This document shows, in pieces, positions 26,432 to 36,623 of a DNA stretch of 64,000 nt. Numbering within the stretch: the first letter of the stretch is position 1; the number at the start of each line of letters is the position of its first letter. The stretch covers positions 1 to 64,000 of the forward strand of contig NZ_JABASX010000003.1 of the NCBI RefSeq assembly GCF_016107655.1, written 5' to 3'. The notes below the pieces were generated by a model. It ran no database searches. It was given only the letters and a program-made list of their open reading frames with translations, and had not been told where the DNA came from. A program made the position numbers and the translations under genes. Source of the stretch: Brevibacterium antiquum. Lineage in GTDB: Bacteria > Actinomycetota > Actinomycetes > Actinomycetales > Brevibacteriaceae.

Positions 26432-27880
26432 ATGACGTGGGAACTCCAAGCACCAGTCTCTGATGACATCCATCGACTGGTGAATGTTCAGGGACAGACG
26501 CTCTGGGGAGTCGCCCATGGCGGCTTCGACGCAGATCACCCGGACGCTCTCGGCATCGCCGAGGTCGATCTGCCTACCGGCCGCACCTCGCTTCTCCTCG
26601 TGGAACCACTTGCAGGCGGCCTCGTCCTCGACGCTGTCCGTTCCTATCAGGGGCTGGTGGAAGGGGAGTTGAGCACGCTCTTCCTCGGCATCGTCGACGA
26701 GCTGCGGGGGAGCAGCGATGCGCAATCCCGTCTCTGCCTTGAGAGCATCGGCCTCGATGCCGATGGACACCCCCGGATCATTCCCGGAATCAGCCGGACA
26801 TCGCCGGCTTCGACTCGGGTCTCGGTCGGAGAGATGATCTACCACGCGGCGCACGGTCGTCCGTGGGAGCAGAGTCCCCTTCCGGTTTCCGTCGCGCTGG
26901 CCGGCTGTTCCCAGCCGTTGCAGACATTGGTGGCAAAGCTGCTGGACGACTCGTGCGCCGTTTCCAGTCTCAACGACACCTTTGACGAGGTCAGCGCGGC
27001 ACTGCGTCGAACCGGGGCCGCCAGTGCGCTCCCGCTGTTGCCTGCTGAACCCGACCTCGACCCCGGACAGGCCCTGACGGCGCGATTGCGTGCCGCCAGG
27101 TCACCTACGCCTGTGCGTTCGCCCCATGCTGCGAAGGCGTCACGTCGATCCGAGGCCACAGGCGCCGCAGGACGGCTGCGGGCAGCCAGCCGCGAAGGTG
27201 ATCGTCGGCGAGGACGGGGACATCGCCGAGGCCGAGCGAGTCCGAACGTGCTGACTCGTCTGTCATCGACGTTCGGTGAGGGCTGTCGCAGTCTGCTGGA
27301 TCGGCTGCAGACTATGGAACGACGGCCACAGAAGCTGACGACCGGGCCGCGAGCTTGGGCTCTCCTTGCAATTCTCGTGACGATCCTCGGCGGGGTCGTC
27401 CTGGTCAGGTCGTGGAGTACGGAGGGAAGTGCAGCCTCGGTGAGTTCGCCAGAGGGCACGGGCCCGTCTTCGGCAGAGAGCTCAGTGCCGGGAACGAGTG
27501 AGCCGGACAAACATCCCGGGAGGATGTCGGACAGCCAGATTCTTGCGCTGCTGGATGACCTCTGTCTCAAGCGCTCAGAGGCGTTGAGCGCCGGTGATGA
27601 GCAGGCTTTGGCGGCACTGACCGTCCCCGACTCATCAGCTGCAGCAGCCGATGAGCTGCTCGACCTCCATGCCTTCGTCGGCAATGACTACGCCATCGAG
27701 TTGGATGATCCGGTCGTCAGAGAGCAGTCGGACCACCACATCCTGGTCCAGGCCCGCATGTCGACGAGCGTCACGGCCGAAGGGAAGAAGTCAGGGTTCG
27801 AACCCACCCACGTCGAGTTCGAGTTGGTGCCTCATGGCAGCGGTTGGAAGATTCTCGCAGTCACGGAGATCGCCGGCTGA
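26432..27880 (+). CDS. Membrane protein with degenerate kinase-like domain
   Basis: A 482-residue protein I do not recognise by name. Residues 1-195 read like a shrunken Ser/Thr kinase: LVEPLAGGLVLDAV resembles the hinge, GLDADGHPRIIPGI the region after the catalytic loop (PGI in place of DFG), VGEMIYHAAHGRPW the F helix, and LVAKLLDDSCAVSSLNDTFD the end of the lobe. No catalytic HRD Asp, DFG Asp or VAIK Lys is seen, so it should be a pseudokinase. Residues 205-300 are an Arg-rich linker, one membrane helix lies at about 308-328, then a Ser/Pro/Gly spacer and an extracellular 110-residue domain that may be NTF2-like. Regulated or signalling function is inferred from architecture only. Confidence 0.6.
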   Translation: MTWELQAPVSDDIHRLVNVQGQTLWGVAHGGFDADHPDALGIAEVDLPTGRTSLLLVEPLAGGLVLDAVRSYQGLVEGELSTLFLGIVDELRGSSDAQSRLCLESIGLDADGHPRIIPGISRTSPASTRVSVGEMIYHAAHGRPWEQSPLPVSVALAGCSQPLQTLVAKLLDDSCAVSSLNDTFDEVSAALRRTGAASALPLLPAEPDLDPGQALTARLRAARSPTPVRSPHAAKASRRSEATGAAGRLRAASREGDRRRGRGHRRGRASPNVLTRLSSTFGEGCRSLLDRLQTMERRPQKLTTGPRAWALLAILVTILGGVVLVRSWSTEGSAASVSSPEGTGPSSAESSVPGTSEPDKHPGRMSDSQILALLDDLCLKRSEALSAGDEQALAALTVPDSSAAAADELLDLHAFVGNDYAIELDDPVVREQSDHHILVQARMSTSVTAEGKKSGFEPTHVEFELVPHGSGWKILAVTEIAG

Positions 27881-27906
27881 TTGGGGGAGAGGCCTGAAGG
27901 CATGAG

Positions 27907-27932
27907 AAAAGCCGGCCACATCAGTGACCGGC
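27907..27932 (-). terminator. Terminator of the E2 gene
   Basis: On the minus strand a 9-bp stem (27924-27932 with 27911-27919, one G-U pair) is followed by TTTT, the classical form of an intrinsic terminator for the E2 transcript. Confidence 0.8.
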
Positions 27933-27989
27933 CGTCCCATTTCCCTGGAGAATCTGGCGACTCACCGCAGAAACTGATCCTGGAACATA

Positions 27990-29843
27990 TCAGAGATCGA
28001 GATCCGCCTCGAAGTTGCCTTCTTCCAGACGTGCCTTGATCGTCTGCAGGAATCGTCCTGCATCCGCACCGTCAACCAACTGGTGGTTGTAGGTCAACGG
28101 CAGGTAGACCATGTCGCGGATTGCGATGGACTCTTCCCCGTCTGCAGTCTTGACGACGATCGGACGTCGCACGATCGTACCCGTGCCCAGAATGCCCATC
28201 TGCGGCTGGTTGATGATCGGAGTATCGAACAGAGCTCCCACCGAACCGATATTGGTGATGGTGAACGTTCCACCCGAAAGCTCATCAGGCATGATCTTGT
28301 TGTTGCGAGTCCTGTCCGCGACATCGTCGATGGCCTTCGAGATCCCAGCGATGCTCAGGTCGCCAGCGTCCTTGATCACAGGCACGAGGAGGCCACGAGG
28401 AGTGTCCACCGCGATCGCCAGATGCTCATGATCGAAGTACGTGATCTGCTGAGATTCCAGATCGTACTGTGCGTTGACCTTCGGGTGCTGCTTGAGCGCC
28501 TCGACGACGGCCTTTCCGAAGAACGGCAGGTAGGTCAGCTTCGAGCCGTGCTTTGACTGGAAGGCTTCTTTGTTGGCCTTGCGCAGTTTCACGACCTGAG
28601 TCATATCGACCTCGACCACCTGGGTCAGCTGAGCCGATACTTCGAGGGACTCGCTCATCCGCTTGGCAATCGTCTGCCGGATTCGCGAAGCCTTCTCCGT
28701 GGTGCCACGAAGCTTCGCGGCCTCTTCGGGAATCTCGAGCTTGAACGGTGCCTTCGCACCGCCAGCTGCCGGAGCTGCCGAACCCGACGTTGCCGAACCA
28801 CGATTAGCGGCCGCGGCGGCGACGTCCTGCTTACGGATGCGTCCGCCCACACCGGTGCCGGTGACCGAGCTCAGATCGACTCCCTCATCGCGTGCCAGAC
28901 GGCGCACGAGAGGAGTCACATATGCGGCATTCTCACCAACGGTGTCAGCAGCGGCGGGAGCAGATGCCGAGCTCTCGGACTTCGCCGCGGCAGGCTTCGA
29001 AGCGGCCGGGGCAGAGGTCTCCTGCTTCGGTGCTTCTTCTGCGGGTGCGGACTTCTCGTCCTCGGCAGGTGCTTCTTCCTCTGGCTCCTCGGCAGGTGCT
29101 TCCTCAGGCTTTTCGGCCGGAGCTTCCTCTTCAGCGGCGGAAGAATCTGCCTCAGCCGACTCCGAATCGGAGGATCCCGAGTCGGAGGAGGCGGGAGCGC
29201 CTGAGCCGACGCGAGCCAACGGTGCGCCGACCTCAACGGTCTCGTCCTCTTCGGCCAGGTGTGCCTGAACTGTGCCTGCCACGGGGGAGGGGACCTCGGT
29301 GTCGACCTTGTCGGTGGACACCTCGAGCAGAGGTTCGTCGACCTCAACCTCTTCGCCGACCTCTTTGAGCCAGCGAGTAACGGTGCCTTCGGTCACGGAC
29401 TCGCCCAGCGCTGGCATGGTGATCTCCGTGCCCTCGCCTTCGGAACCCGATGAGGCCGGTGCTTCAGCAGCTGATTCGTCTGCGGAGTCAGAGGCTGGCT
29501 CCTCGGCTTCCTCTGCCGCTGCGGGCTCGGATTCCTCGGCTGCTTCAGAGGAGTCCTCATCGGACGTGTCCTCCGCCTCGGTCGAGTCTGCGGAATCGGA
29601 TCCGCTGCCGTCGCCGATGTAGGCAAGGTCTCCACCGACTTCGACGACATCGTCCTCGTCGGCCAAGATCTTCTCCAGGACACCTGCGTACGGGCTGGGG
29701 ATCTCCGTGTCGACCTTGTCGGTCGACACTTCGAGCAACGGCTCGTCTACTTCGATTTCTTCACCGACGGATTTCAGCCAGCGGGTGACTGTTCCTTCGG
29801 TCACCGACTCACCGAGAGCCGGCATCTGCACGGAATTCGACAT
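27990..29843 (-). CDS. sucB: Dihydrolipoamide acyltransferase (E2) with two lipoyl domains
   Basis: A 617-residue E2 core protein. Two lipoyl domains at about 1-78 and 140-216 each carry the lysine in [11 protein letters not shown], joined by Ala/Glu/Ser-rich linkers. A subunit-binding domain ([17 protein letters not shown]) follows at about 310-345, and the catalytic domain ends with the active-site [14 protein letters not shown]. It is usually labelled SucB, but in actinobacteria such proteins (AceF/DlaT) serve pyruvate dehydrogenase and share in a hybrid 2-oxoglutarate complex, so 'pyruvate or 2-oxoglutarate' is the safe call. It follows the E3 gene by 20 bp. Confidence 0.93.
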   Translation of the reverse strand: MSNSVQMPALGESVTEGTVTRWLKSVGEEIEVDEPLLEVSTDKVDTEIPSPYAGVLEKILADEDDVVEVGGDLAYIGDGSGSDSADSTEAEDTSDEDSSEAAEESEPAAAEEAEEPASDSADESAAEAPASSGSEGEGTEITMPALGESVTEGTVTRWLKEVGEEVEVDEPLLEVSTDKVDTEVPSPVAGTVQAHLAEEDETVEVGAPLARVGSGAPASSDSGSSDSESAEADSSAAEEEAPAEKPEEAPAEEPEEEAPAEDEKSAPAEEAPKQETSAPAASKPAAAKSESSASAPAAADTVGENAAYVTPLVRRLARDEGVDLSSVTGTGVGGRIRKQDVAAAAANRGSATSGSAAPAAGGAKAPFKLEIPEEAAKLRGTTEKASRIRQTIAKRMSESLEVSAQLTQVVEVDMTQVVKLRKANKEAFQSKHGSKLTYLPFFGKAVVEALKQHPKVNAQYDLESQQITYFDHEHLAIAVDTPRGLLVPVIKDAGDLSIAGISKAIDDVADRTRNNKIMPDELSGGTFTITNIGSVGALFDTPIINQPQMGILGTGTIVRRPIVVKTADGEESIAIRDMVYLPLTYNHQLVDGADAGRFLQTIKARLEEGNFEADLDL

Positions 29844-29863
29844 GTCTTTCGTCTCCTCGGATC

Positions 29864-31252
29864 TTAAGAGTGGAAGTGCAGGGGTTTGCCGGCAAGGGCC
29901 AGGTGGGCCTCGCCGAGTGCTTCATTCTGCGTCGGGTGAGCGTGAATGAGTTGCGCAACTTCCTCTGGGAATGCCTCCCAGTTGACAATCAGTTGGGCTT
30001 CGCCTGCCTGTTCGCTCAGTCGAGCGCCAATGCCGTGGACGCCGACGACGGGCCCGTCCTTCTCACGGATGACCTTGATCAGACCCGTGGTATTCAGGAT
30101 CACGGACTTGCCGTTGCCACCCAGGTTGTATTCGATGGATTCGACGCTGTCGGCTCCATACTGCTCCTCGGCCTGCTTGGACGAGAGTCCGACAGAGAAG
30201 ATCTCGGGTTCGCAGTAGGTCACGCGAGGAATACCGGATTCCAGGACAGGAACCGGGTTGAGTCCAGCGATCTCCTCGGCGATGAAGATTCCCTGACCGA
30301 AGGCACGGTGGGCCAGCTGCAGGCCGGGAACGATGTCGCCGCAGGCGTAGATGTTGCCGACGCCGGTGTGGAGTCGCTCGTTGGCCAGGACGAATCCGCG
30401 GTCCATGGGGATGCCCTGCTCTTCGAAGCCGAAGCCGTCGGTGACCGGGCCACGGCCGACAGCTACGAGAAGGTACTCGGCTTCGAGGACCGAACCGTCT
30501 TCGAGAGTCACCTTGACTCCGTCGGCGGTCTCTTCGACGCCCTTGAACATGGTGCCGAGCTTGAAGCCGATCTTGCGCTTCTTGAAGGCACGTTCGAGGT
30601 TCTTCGAGATCGTCTCGTCCTCGTTGGCCACGAGGTGCTTGAGTCCCTCAACGATGGTGACCTCGGCACCGAACGACGACCACACGCTGGCGAACTCGAC
30701 GCCGATGACGCCGCCGCCGAGAACGATCGCCGAGCCGGGGACCTTGTCGAGCTCGAGAGCTTCGGTGCTTGTGATCACACGCTCGGTGATGTCGAGGCCG
30801 ATGGTTTTCGACGTCGACCCCGTTGACAGGAGAACGTTGGTGCCGGTGACGGTGTGCTTGCCGTCTTCACCCTCGACCTCGACCGTATCCTTGCCGACGA
30901 GCTTGCCGGTGCCGAAGTACGTGTCGATTCCACGTGCCTTGACCAGACCCTGCAGGCCTTTGTAGTTACGGGAAATGACATTGTTCTTGTAGTCGAGAAC
31001 TTTGTCGATGTCGATGCCCTTGAAATCCACCTCAATGCCGAAGTTGGACGATTCCTTCGCTGTGTCGGCGACTTCTGCAGCATGCAGAAGCGCCTTCGTC
31101 GGAACACAACCGCGGTGCAAGCATGTGCCGCCAACCTTGTCGCGTTCGATCAAAGCAACCTTCATGTCGAGCTCTGCAGCACGCAGCGCGGCAGCATAGC
31201 CGCCGGTTCCGCCGCCCAGAACGACAAGGTCGTAGGTCAATGAGTCACTCAC
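29864..31252 (-). CDS. lpdA: Dihydrolipoyl dehydrogenase (E3)
   Basis: A 462-residue flavoprotein that reoxidises dihydrolipoyl groups of the E2 with NAD+. It has the FAD motif [19 protein letters not shown], the redox pair in [16 protein letters not shown], a second Rossmann motif at about residue 175 ([15 protein letters not shown]), and the catalytic His-Glu in [14 protein letters not shown]. It is co-transcribed with the E2 downstream. The sequence differs clearly from the mycothione reductase at 20-21.4 kb. Confidence 0.96.
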   Translation of the reverse strand: MSDSLTYDLVVLGGGTGGYAAALRAAELDMKVALIERDKVGGTCLHRGCVPTKALLHAAEVADTAKESSNFGIEVDFKGIDIDKVLDYKNNVISRNYKGLQGLVKARGIDTYFGTGKLVGKDTVEVEGEDGKHTVTGTNVLLSTGSTSKTIGLDITERVITSTEALELDKVPGSAIVLGGGVIGVEFASVWSSFGAEVTIVEGLKHLVANEDETISKNLERAFKKRKIGFKLGTMFKGVEETADGVKVTLEDGSVLEAEYLLVAVGRGPVTDGFGFEEQGIPMDRGFVLANERLHTGVGNIYACGDIVPGLQLAHRAFGQGIFIAEEIAGLNPVPVLESGIPRVTYCEPEIFSVGLSSKQAEEQYGADSVESIEYNLGGNGKSVILNTTGLIKVIREKDGPVVGVHGIGARLSEQAGEAQLIVNWEAFPEEVAQLIHAHPTQNEALGEAHLALAGKPLHFHS

Positions 31253-31404
31253 GGATTACTCCTCGTAGCTGTGAATAAGCCTGCCTTACGCAGCTTTCCT
31301 TCTATCTTTCCACTTTTCTCGCCAAGGGCGAAAGCACACGCTGTCTGTTTGGACACAGGTGGTGATGATCACGTCAAGATCGACAGTGTGTAGAAACTGT
31401 TGTG

Positions 31405-32895
31405 TCAGTTCACCTGCTTCGCTGCTTGGATGAGGGTCCGAACTGCCGCGCCGGTGGCGGCGACCGGGGTGTAGCCGAACGCGGACCCGGTGTTGAAGCT
31501 CGGTCCGGCGATGTCGATGTGGGCCCAGTTCGCGTCCTCGCTGACGAATTCCTGGAGGAATGCGGCGGCGGCGAGCATACCGCCGGGGCGGGGTCCGGAG
31601 TTCTTCAGGTCGGCCGCGTTGGAGTCGAAACCGGAGAGCATCTCCTCGGGGATCGGCATTGCCCACATCTGTTCGCCGGCTTCCGTCGCCGAGGCGGCCA
31701 CGAGACTGCGTGCAGCCTCAGCACCCATGACGCCTGATGTCCGATTGCCCAAGGCCACGACCTGTGCTCCCGTCAGTGTGGCCACGTCGATGAGCAGATC
31801 GGGATTCTCTGCGTCAGCGTCTGCCAATGCGTCGGCGAGAACCAATCGGCCCTCGGCATCGGTATTGGTGACTTCGACCGTCTTGCCGCTGCGCATATGC
31901 AGCACGTCGCTGGGCCGAGTAGCCGATGATCCCGGCATGTTCTCGGCCAGGGGCAGCCAGGCAGTCGCACGGACGGGCAGTCCCAGGTCTGCGATGGCGA
32001 ACAGGGCCTGGACGACGGCTGCGGCGCCGGCCATGTCGGATTTCATGTCCTCCATGCTCGCTGCGGGCTTGAGGGAGATGCCGCCGGAGTCGAAGGTGAT
32101 GCCCTTGCCGACGAAGCTCACGTGGCGTTCGGCGCCTTTGGGGGAGTACTCGACCTTGACCAGGCGCGGGCCGCGGGTTGAACCTTGGCCGACACCGATG
32201 ATTCCACCGTATCCACCGGCCTGGAGTTCCTTCTCGCCGAGGACGCTCACCTTGAGCTTGCGTTCCTTGCCCTGGTCCTTGACGCGCTGGGCGAAGGATT
32301 CGGGGTAGAGATCGAGGGGAGGGGTGTTGACGAGGTCTCGGGCACGGTTCGTCGCTGCGGCGATGATCGCGCCGTTGGCGTGTGCCGCCGAGTGCTCTTT
32401 GCTCTTAGGCCCGAGGATGGCGATTGTTCCGGGCACCTTGTCTGCGTCCTGGCTGCGGTAGTCGATGTAGCGGTAGGCGCCGAGGCCTGCGCCGATGGTG
32501 ACGGCTTCGATAGCCTGGGCGGTGATGGCCGGCAGGCCCACGGCAATCGAATCCACACCGTCGAGGGCACGCAGGGCACTGCCTGCGGCGCGGCGGAGGG
32601 CTTCATGCGACTTCGCTGCGGCGTCGGTGCCGCCCGCTGTGGAGTCGAAGGTGCCGAGACCGACCAGCAGGATACTCGAGGAGGAGAAGCCCTTGGGCGC
32701 GGCTACTCGTGCTGTGGATCCGGCCTTGCCGCTGAATTCGATGGCGCGGACCACGTCCTCCAGAGCGGTGCGTGCGGTTTTCGCAGTGTCGAGGCCGAGG
32801 ACCTTATCGTCAGCGACTCCCAACACCAGAACGGAAGCGGTGGCTTTCACGAGTGTGGTCGAAGAGTAGCTGGTGGGCGTGGATGCACTGGGCAT
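31405..32895 (-). CDS. pepA: Leucyl aminopeptidase (M17)
   Basis: A 496-residue hexameric metallopeptidase that removes N-terminal residues from peptides. The N-terminal half is variable; the catalytic C-terminal half shows the two-metal site in GKGITFDSGGISLKPAASM, DMKSDMAGAAAV and the signature NTDAEGRLVLADAL. It lies 150 bp before lpdA on the same strand and is divergent from pyrD. In M. tuberculosis the homologue (pepB) has the same neighbourhood. Confidence 0.95.
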   Translation of the reverse strand: MPSASTPTSYSSTTLVKATASVLVLGVADDKVLGLDTAKTARTALEDVVRAIEFSGKAGSTARVAAPKGFSSSSILLVGLGTFDSTAGGTDAAAKSHEALRRAAGSALRALDGVDSIAVGLPAITAQAIEAVTIGAGLGAYRYIDYRSQDADKVPGTIAILGPKSKEHSAAHANGAIIAAATNRARDLVNTPPLDLYPESFAQRVKDQGKERKLKVSVLGEKELQAGGYGGIIGVGQGSTRGPRLVKVEYSPKGAERHVSFVGKGITFDSGGISLKPAASMEDMKSDMAGAAAVVQALFAIADLGLPVRATAWLPLAENMPGSSATRPSDVLHMRSGKTVEVTNTDAEGRLVLADALADADAENPDLLIDVATLTGAQVVALGNRTSGVMGAEAARSLVAASATEAGEQMWAMPIPEEMLSGFDSNAADLKNSGPRPGGMLAAAAFLQEFVSEDANWAHIDIAGPSFNTGSAFGYTPVAATGAAVRTLIQAAKQVN

Positions 32896-33056
32896 ATATT
32901 CCCTTTCATCGTCTTTGAACGTTGAATCGATCCTAATGCCATTTCACGAGGTATGGATAAACGGTGACCGTTCTGAGCAGGGATCTGTGTGAATTCTCGA
33001 TGTCTGCGAACCGTGCCGCACTTCGGCCGATCTTTCACCTGACATATTCTGGGGGT

Positions 33057-34163
33057 GTGTACTCACTTATCTTCAAACTCTTCTTCGCCCCTATGGATGC
33101 CGAACGGGCACATCATGTGTCGTTCACAGCGCTGAGAATCCTCGACTCCGTCCCTGGTCTGGGACGTCTGCTGCGTCTGGTTCTGGCCCGCGGCACCCGC
33201 GATGAGGTGGATGTGCTGGGCCTGCGCTTTCCCAATCGCCTCGGACTCGCAGCTGGTTTCGACAAGAACGGTGAGGGGGTTCGCGCTCTGTCTTCGCTGG
33301 GCTTCGGCCATATCGAGGTCGGCACGATCACCGCTCATGCTCAGCCCGGCAATGACAAGCCGCGACTGTTTCGCCTGCGCGACAATATTGCACTGCTCAA
33401 TCGGATGGGCTTCAACAACCAGGGTGCCCGGCAGGCCGCTTTCAACATCGAAGAGCAGCGGAAGTCGATTGCCTCCCTGCCGTCTGCGCAGCGTCCGATC
33501 ATCGGGATCAACATCGGCAAGACCAAGGTCGTCGACGCTGCCGATGCGGTCGAGGACTATGCGAGTTCAGCGCGGTTCTGTGCGCCTCTGGCTGACTACC
33601 TCGTCATCAATGTGAGTTCGCCGAACACTCCGGGTCTGCGTGACCTGCAGTCTGTGTCGAGTCTGGAGCCCATCATCGACGCCGTGCGCTCTGCCGCCGC
33701 CGAGGTGGTCACAACTCCTCGTTCCACGCTCGGGCATGTGCCTCTGCTGGTCAAGATCGCACCCGATCTCAACGACGACGATGTCGTTGAGATCTGTGAT
33801 CTCGCTGTGCGTTCGGGTGTCGATGGCCTCATCACCACCAACACCACGATCGATCGGGACGTGCTGAGTGGTCGGGAAGCGGACTTCGCTCGCGGCCAGG
33901 CTGGTGGAATCTCGGGCCGACCGCTGGCTCGCCGGTCGATGGAGGTCCTGCGGTTGGTCAAGGCCACCGTCGGCGAGAACCTGAGCATCATCTCGGTCGG
34001 CGGAATCGCTGATGCCAATGACGTCAGCGCCCGACTTGCGGCGGGCGCTGATCTTGTTCAGTCCTATTCGGAGATGATCTACTCCGGACCGTTCTGGCCC
34101 GGACGGATCATCCGCGCCAGGCATGCGCGGACTCTGCTCACTCGGGGTACTGGCGGCGCTTGA
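33057..34163 (+). CDS. pyrD: Dihydroorotate dehydrogenase (quinone), class 2
   Basis: A 368-residue membrane-associated FMN enzyme of pyrimidine synthesis that passes electrons to menaquinone. The N-terminal helices YSLIFKLFFAPMDAERAHHV are the class-2 membrane-entry part; NVSSPNTPGLRDLQ carries the catalytic Ser; ISVGGIADANDV and LVQSYSEMIYSGP bind FMN phosphate. I choose the GTG at 33057, which gives the expected N-terminus and sits about 9 bp after a -10-like CATATT (33043-33048), so the message may be leaderless. The frame stays open upstream to 32964. Its end overlaps the convergent DUF3043 gene by 26 bp. Confidence 0.94.
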   Translation: MYSLIFKLFFAPMDAERAHHVSFTALRILDSVPGLGRLLRLVLARGTRDEVDVLGLRFPNRLGLAAGFDKNGEGVRALSSLGFGHIEVGTITAHAQPGNDKPRLFRLRDNIALLNRMGFNNQGARQAAFNIEEQRKSIASLPSAQRPIIGINIGKTKVVDAADAVEDYASSARFCAPLADYLVINVSSPNTPGLRDLQSVSSLEPIIDAVRSAAAEVVTTPRSTLGHVPLLVKIAPDLNDDDVVEICDLAVRSGVDGLITTNTTIDRDVLSGREADFARGQAGGISGRPLARRSMEVLRLVKATVGENLSIISVGGIADANDVSARLAAGADLVQSYSEMIYSGPFWPGRIIRARHARTLLTRGTGGA

Positions 34164-34752
34164 CCTGAGGTTTCGGCATGCGCAGCGGACGAATCTGGAC
34201 GCTGCGCATGATCGCGTAGAAGGCCAGGCCTCGTTCGACGGTTCCGAACTTGGCTTTCAACCGTCCCTTGAGGATGTAGTTGACGATCACGCCGTCGAGG
34301 ATGACCAACGCCAGCAGGCCCCAGACCGCGTAGGTGAAGTACTGCTGAATGGCGACTGGCTGTGTGAATGCCACAACCAAGATCAGAATCGCGGCGGGGA
34401 TGAACAGTTCTCCGATGGAGAAGCGAGCATCGATGTAGTCGCGAACGTAGCGACGCTGGGGACCTTTGTCGCGGCGTGTGAGGTACTGCTCTTCACCGTT
34501 CATCATGCCGATGCGGGCACGATCGCGGTCCTTGCGCGTCTGTTCCTTGGCCCTCTGGTTCGCCACCTTGCGATCCTTCGAAACCAGCGGCTGCTTGCGC
34601 ACCGATTCCTGCTGACTGCGTTTGGGCGTCGGCCGTCCTTTCTTCTGCTCAGCCTCACGCTGCGTGGCAGCACCAGGGTGTGAACCGTCATCGTTCACAG
34701 GTCGATTGTCGGAGGATTGCGCATCCTCATGAGATTTTTTGCTTCCGAACAC
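34138..34752 (-). CDS. DUF3043 membrane protein
   Basis: A 204-residue protein with a long charged N-terminal half (about residues 1-105, many Lys, Arg, Gln and Glu), two membrane helices at about 115-155 (IPAAILILVVAFT, AVWGLLALVILDGVI) and a basic cytoplasmic tail with QIRPLRMPKPQVKRRQY. This is the DUF3043 family, restricted to actinobacteria and of unknown function. The 3' end overlaps pyrD by 26 bp in convergent orientation. Confidence 0.86.
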   Translation of the reverse strand: MFGSKKSHEDAQSSDNRPVNDDGSHPGAATQREAEQKKGRPTPKRSQQESVRKQPLVSKDRKVANQRAKEQTRKDRDRARIGMMNGEEQYLTRRDKGPQRRYVRDYIDARFSIGELFIPAAILILVVAFTQPVAIQQYFTYAVWGLLALVILDGVIVNYILKGRLKAKFGTVERGLAFYAIMRSVQIRPLRMPKPQVKRRQYPE

Positions 34753-34775
34753 CTAATGAATACTACCTTTGGAGA

Positions 34776-36149
34776 ATGAGCGAATCGACTCCTGCACTGG
34801 ACAGTGCACAATTGCATGCCGAACTCGACACTATTTTCGACGAGGTGATCGACCAGCTGACCGATCTCGTGGCGATCCCCTCGGTCGCCTGGCCGAGCTT
34901 CGATCTGGCGAACGTTCGAGCCAGCGCTGAAGCAGTCGCCGGCCTCGCCCGCAATCTGGGCCTCGACGTCGACATCCTGAACGCGGCACAGGAGGACGGA
35001 ACGGACGGGTACCCGGCTGTTGTCGCCTCGGTGCCGGCTCCAGCAGGGGCACCGACTGTGCTGCTCTACGCACACCACGACGTCCAGCCTCCGGGCAAGC
35101 CCGAAGCTTGGGACACCGAACCCTTCATCGCCACCCGGACCGGGGATCGGCTCTACGGTCGCGGGGCCGCCGACGACAAAGCCGGCATCATGGTCCACCT
35201 CACCTCGCTGCGGCTCCTGGCAGACCGCCTCGGCGTAGGAGTGACTCTCTTCATCGAAGGCGAGGAAGAGGCCGGCAGCCCGAGCTTCCGCAACTTCCTT
35301 GAGACCTACCAGGACAAGCTTGCTGCCGACGTCATCGTCGTCGCGGATTCGGGGAATTGGGCGGCGGGTACGCCAGCTCTGACAACGAGTCTGCGGGGCA
35401 TGTGCGCCATCGAATTCGAGATCTCCACGCTCGATCACGCGGTGCATTCGGGAATGTACGGCGGAATCGTCCCCGACGCGATGCTGGCTATGACACGGGT
35501 GCTGAGCAGCCTCCACGATGACAACGGCTCCGTTGCCGTCAGAGGACTCAAGGCACAGGTCGACAGTGACATCGACTACGAAGAGTCAACGATCCGCTCC
35601 GACTCCGGTGTTCTCGAATCGACTTCACTTATCGGCTCCGGGTCCCTGGCGTCCCGACTGTGGACCCAGCCCTCGATCACAGTCATCGGACTCGACATTC
35701 CCGACGTCGACGTCTCCTCGAACACTCTCCAGTCGAGCTTGCGGGCAAAGCTGTCGATCCGCTTGGCCCCAGGAGACACACCCGAGAACGCAGTCCAGGC
35801 TGTCGAAGCGCACCTGCGTGACAATCTTCCCTTCGGCGCCACCCTCACCATCGGCGACACGGAAGGCGGCAGCCCGTGGCAGGCCGATATGAACGATCCC
35901 GTGGTGCAGACCGCCCAACGCGCCCTCACCGAAGCGTGGGGGCAGGAGTCCGTGACTATGGGCATCGGCGGCTCGATACCGTTCATCGCCGATCTCCTCG
36001 AGGTCTTCCCGCAGGCCTCTATCCTGGTCACCGGAGTCGAGGACCCGGACGCCAGGGCACACAGCGCCAATGAGTCGCTGTATCTGCCCGATTTCAAGGC
36101 GGCAATCGTCGCTGAGGCGCTCCTTCTGCAGAAACTGGCAGTCGGCTGA
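34776..36149 (+). CDS. M20-family dipeptidase
   Basis: A 457-residue zinc peptidase of the M20 family. Metal ligands and catalytic residues are seen in VLLYAHHDVQPPG, YGRGAADDKAGIMVHL, IEGEEEAGSPSF and VVADSGNW, with a lid domain in the middle and a closing His (ARAHSANESLYL). Such enzymes cleave dipeptides in the cytoplasm; the exact substrate is unknown. The start at 34776 has GGAG only one base away, and TACTAC lies 10 bp upstream, so a leaderless message is plausible. The frame runs 32 codons further into the DUF3043 gene. Confidence 0.9.
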   Translation: MSESTPALDSAQLHAELDTIFDEVIDQLTDLVAIPSVAWPSFDLANVRASAEAVAGLARNLGLDVDILNAAQEDGTDGYPAVVASVPAPAGAPTVLLYAHHDVQPPGKPEAWDTEPFIATRTGDRLYGRGAADDKAGIMVHLTSLRLLADRLGVGVTLFIEGEEEAGSPSFRNFLETYQDKLAADVIVVADSGNWAAGTPALTTSLRGMCAIEFEISTLDHAVHSGMYGGIVPDAMLAMTRVLSSLHDDNGSVAVRGLKAQVDSDIDYEESTIRSDSGVLESTSLIGSGSLASRLWTQPSITVIGLDIPDVDVSSNTLQSSLRAKLSIRLAPGDTPENAVQAVEAHLRDNLPFGATLTIGDTEGGSPWQADMNDPVVQTAQRALTEAWGQESVTMGIGGSIPFIADLLEVFPQASILVTGVEDPDARAHSANESLYLPDFKAAIVAEALLLQKLAVG

Positions 36150-36233
36150 GGGTGACTCGGGAATAGGTTCATCGTCGATAGCGTTGTGCGCGGTGTAGCC
36201 TGGAGACAGGCAGGATCGAAATAAGGAGTAACC

Positions 36234-36587
36234 ATGACTGTGACGAACGAAGCGATGGCCACGCACGAGGTTGAGCTGTCGAGCACGGCGGCCGACAAGG
36301 TGCGCAGCCTGTTGCAGCAGGAAGGTCGCGATGACCTGCGCCTGCGTGTGGCCGTTCAGCCCGGCGGCTGCTCTGGTCTGATCTACCAGCTGTACTTCGA
36401 CGAGCGTCAGCTCGACGGTGACGCTGTGCGTGACTTCGACGGAGTCGAGGTCATCGTGGATCGGATGAGCGTGCCCTACCTCGGTGGCTCGACCATCGAT
36501 TTCGCTGACACCATCGAGAAGCAGGGCTTCACGATCGACAATCCGAACGCTGGCGGCTCCTGCGCCTGCGGCGACTCGTTCCACTGA
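36234..36587 (+). CDS. erpA: A-type Fe-S cluster carrier (ErpA/HesB family)
   Basis: A 117-residue protein that delivers Fe-S clusters to target enzymes. The three conserved cysteines are in QPGGCSGLIYQL and GSCACGDSF. AAGGAG lies 5 bp before the ATG. It stands alone, with the homologue in M. tuberculosis (Rv2204c, from memory) also near the respiratory genes. Likely clients in this window are LipA, BioB and QcrA. Confidence 0.93.
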   Translation: MTVTNEAMATHEVELSSTAADKVRSLLQQEGRDDLRLRVAVQPGGCSGLIYQLYFDERQLDGDAVRDFDGVEVIVDRMSVPYLGGSTIDFADTIEKQGFTIDNPNAGGSCACGDSFH

Positions 36588-36623
36588 TGTCCGCCCACTG
36601 AAACAGACCTGAAAGTCACTGAG

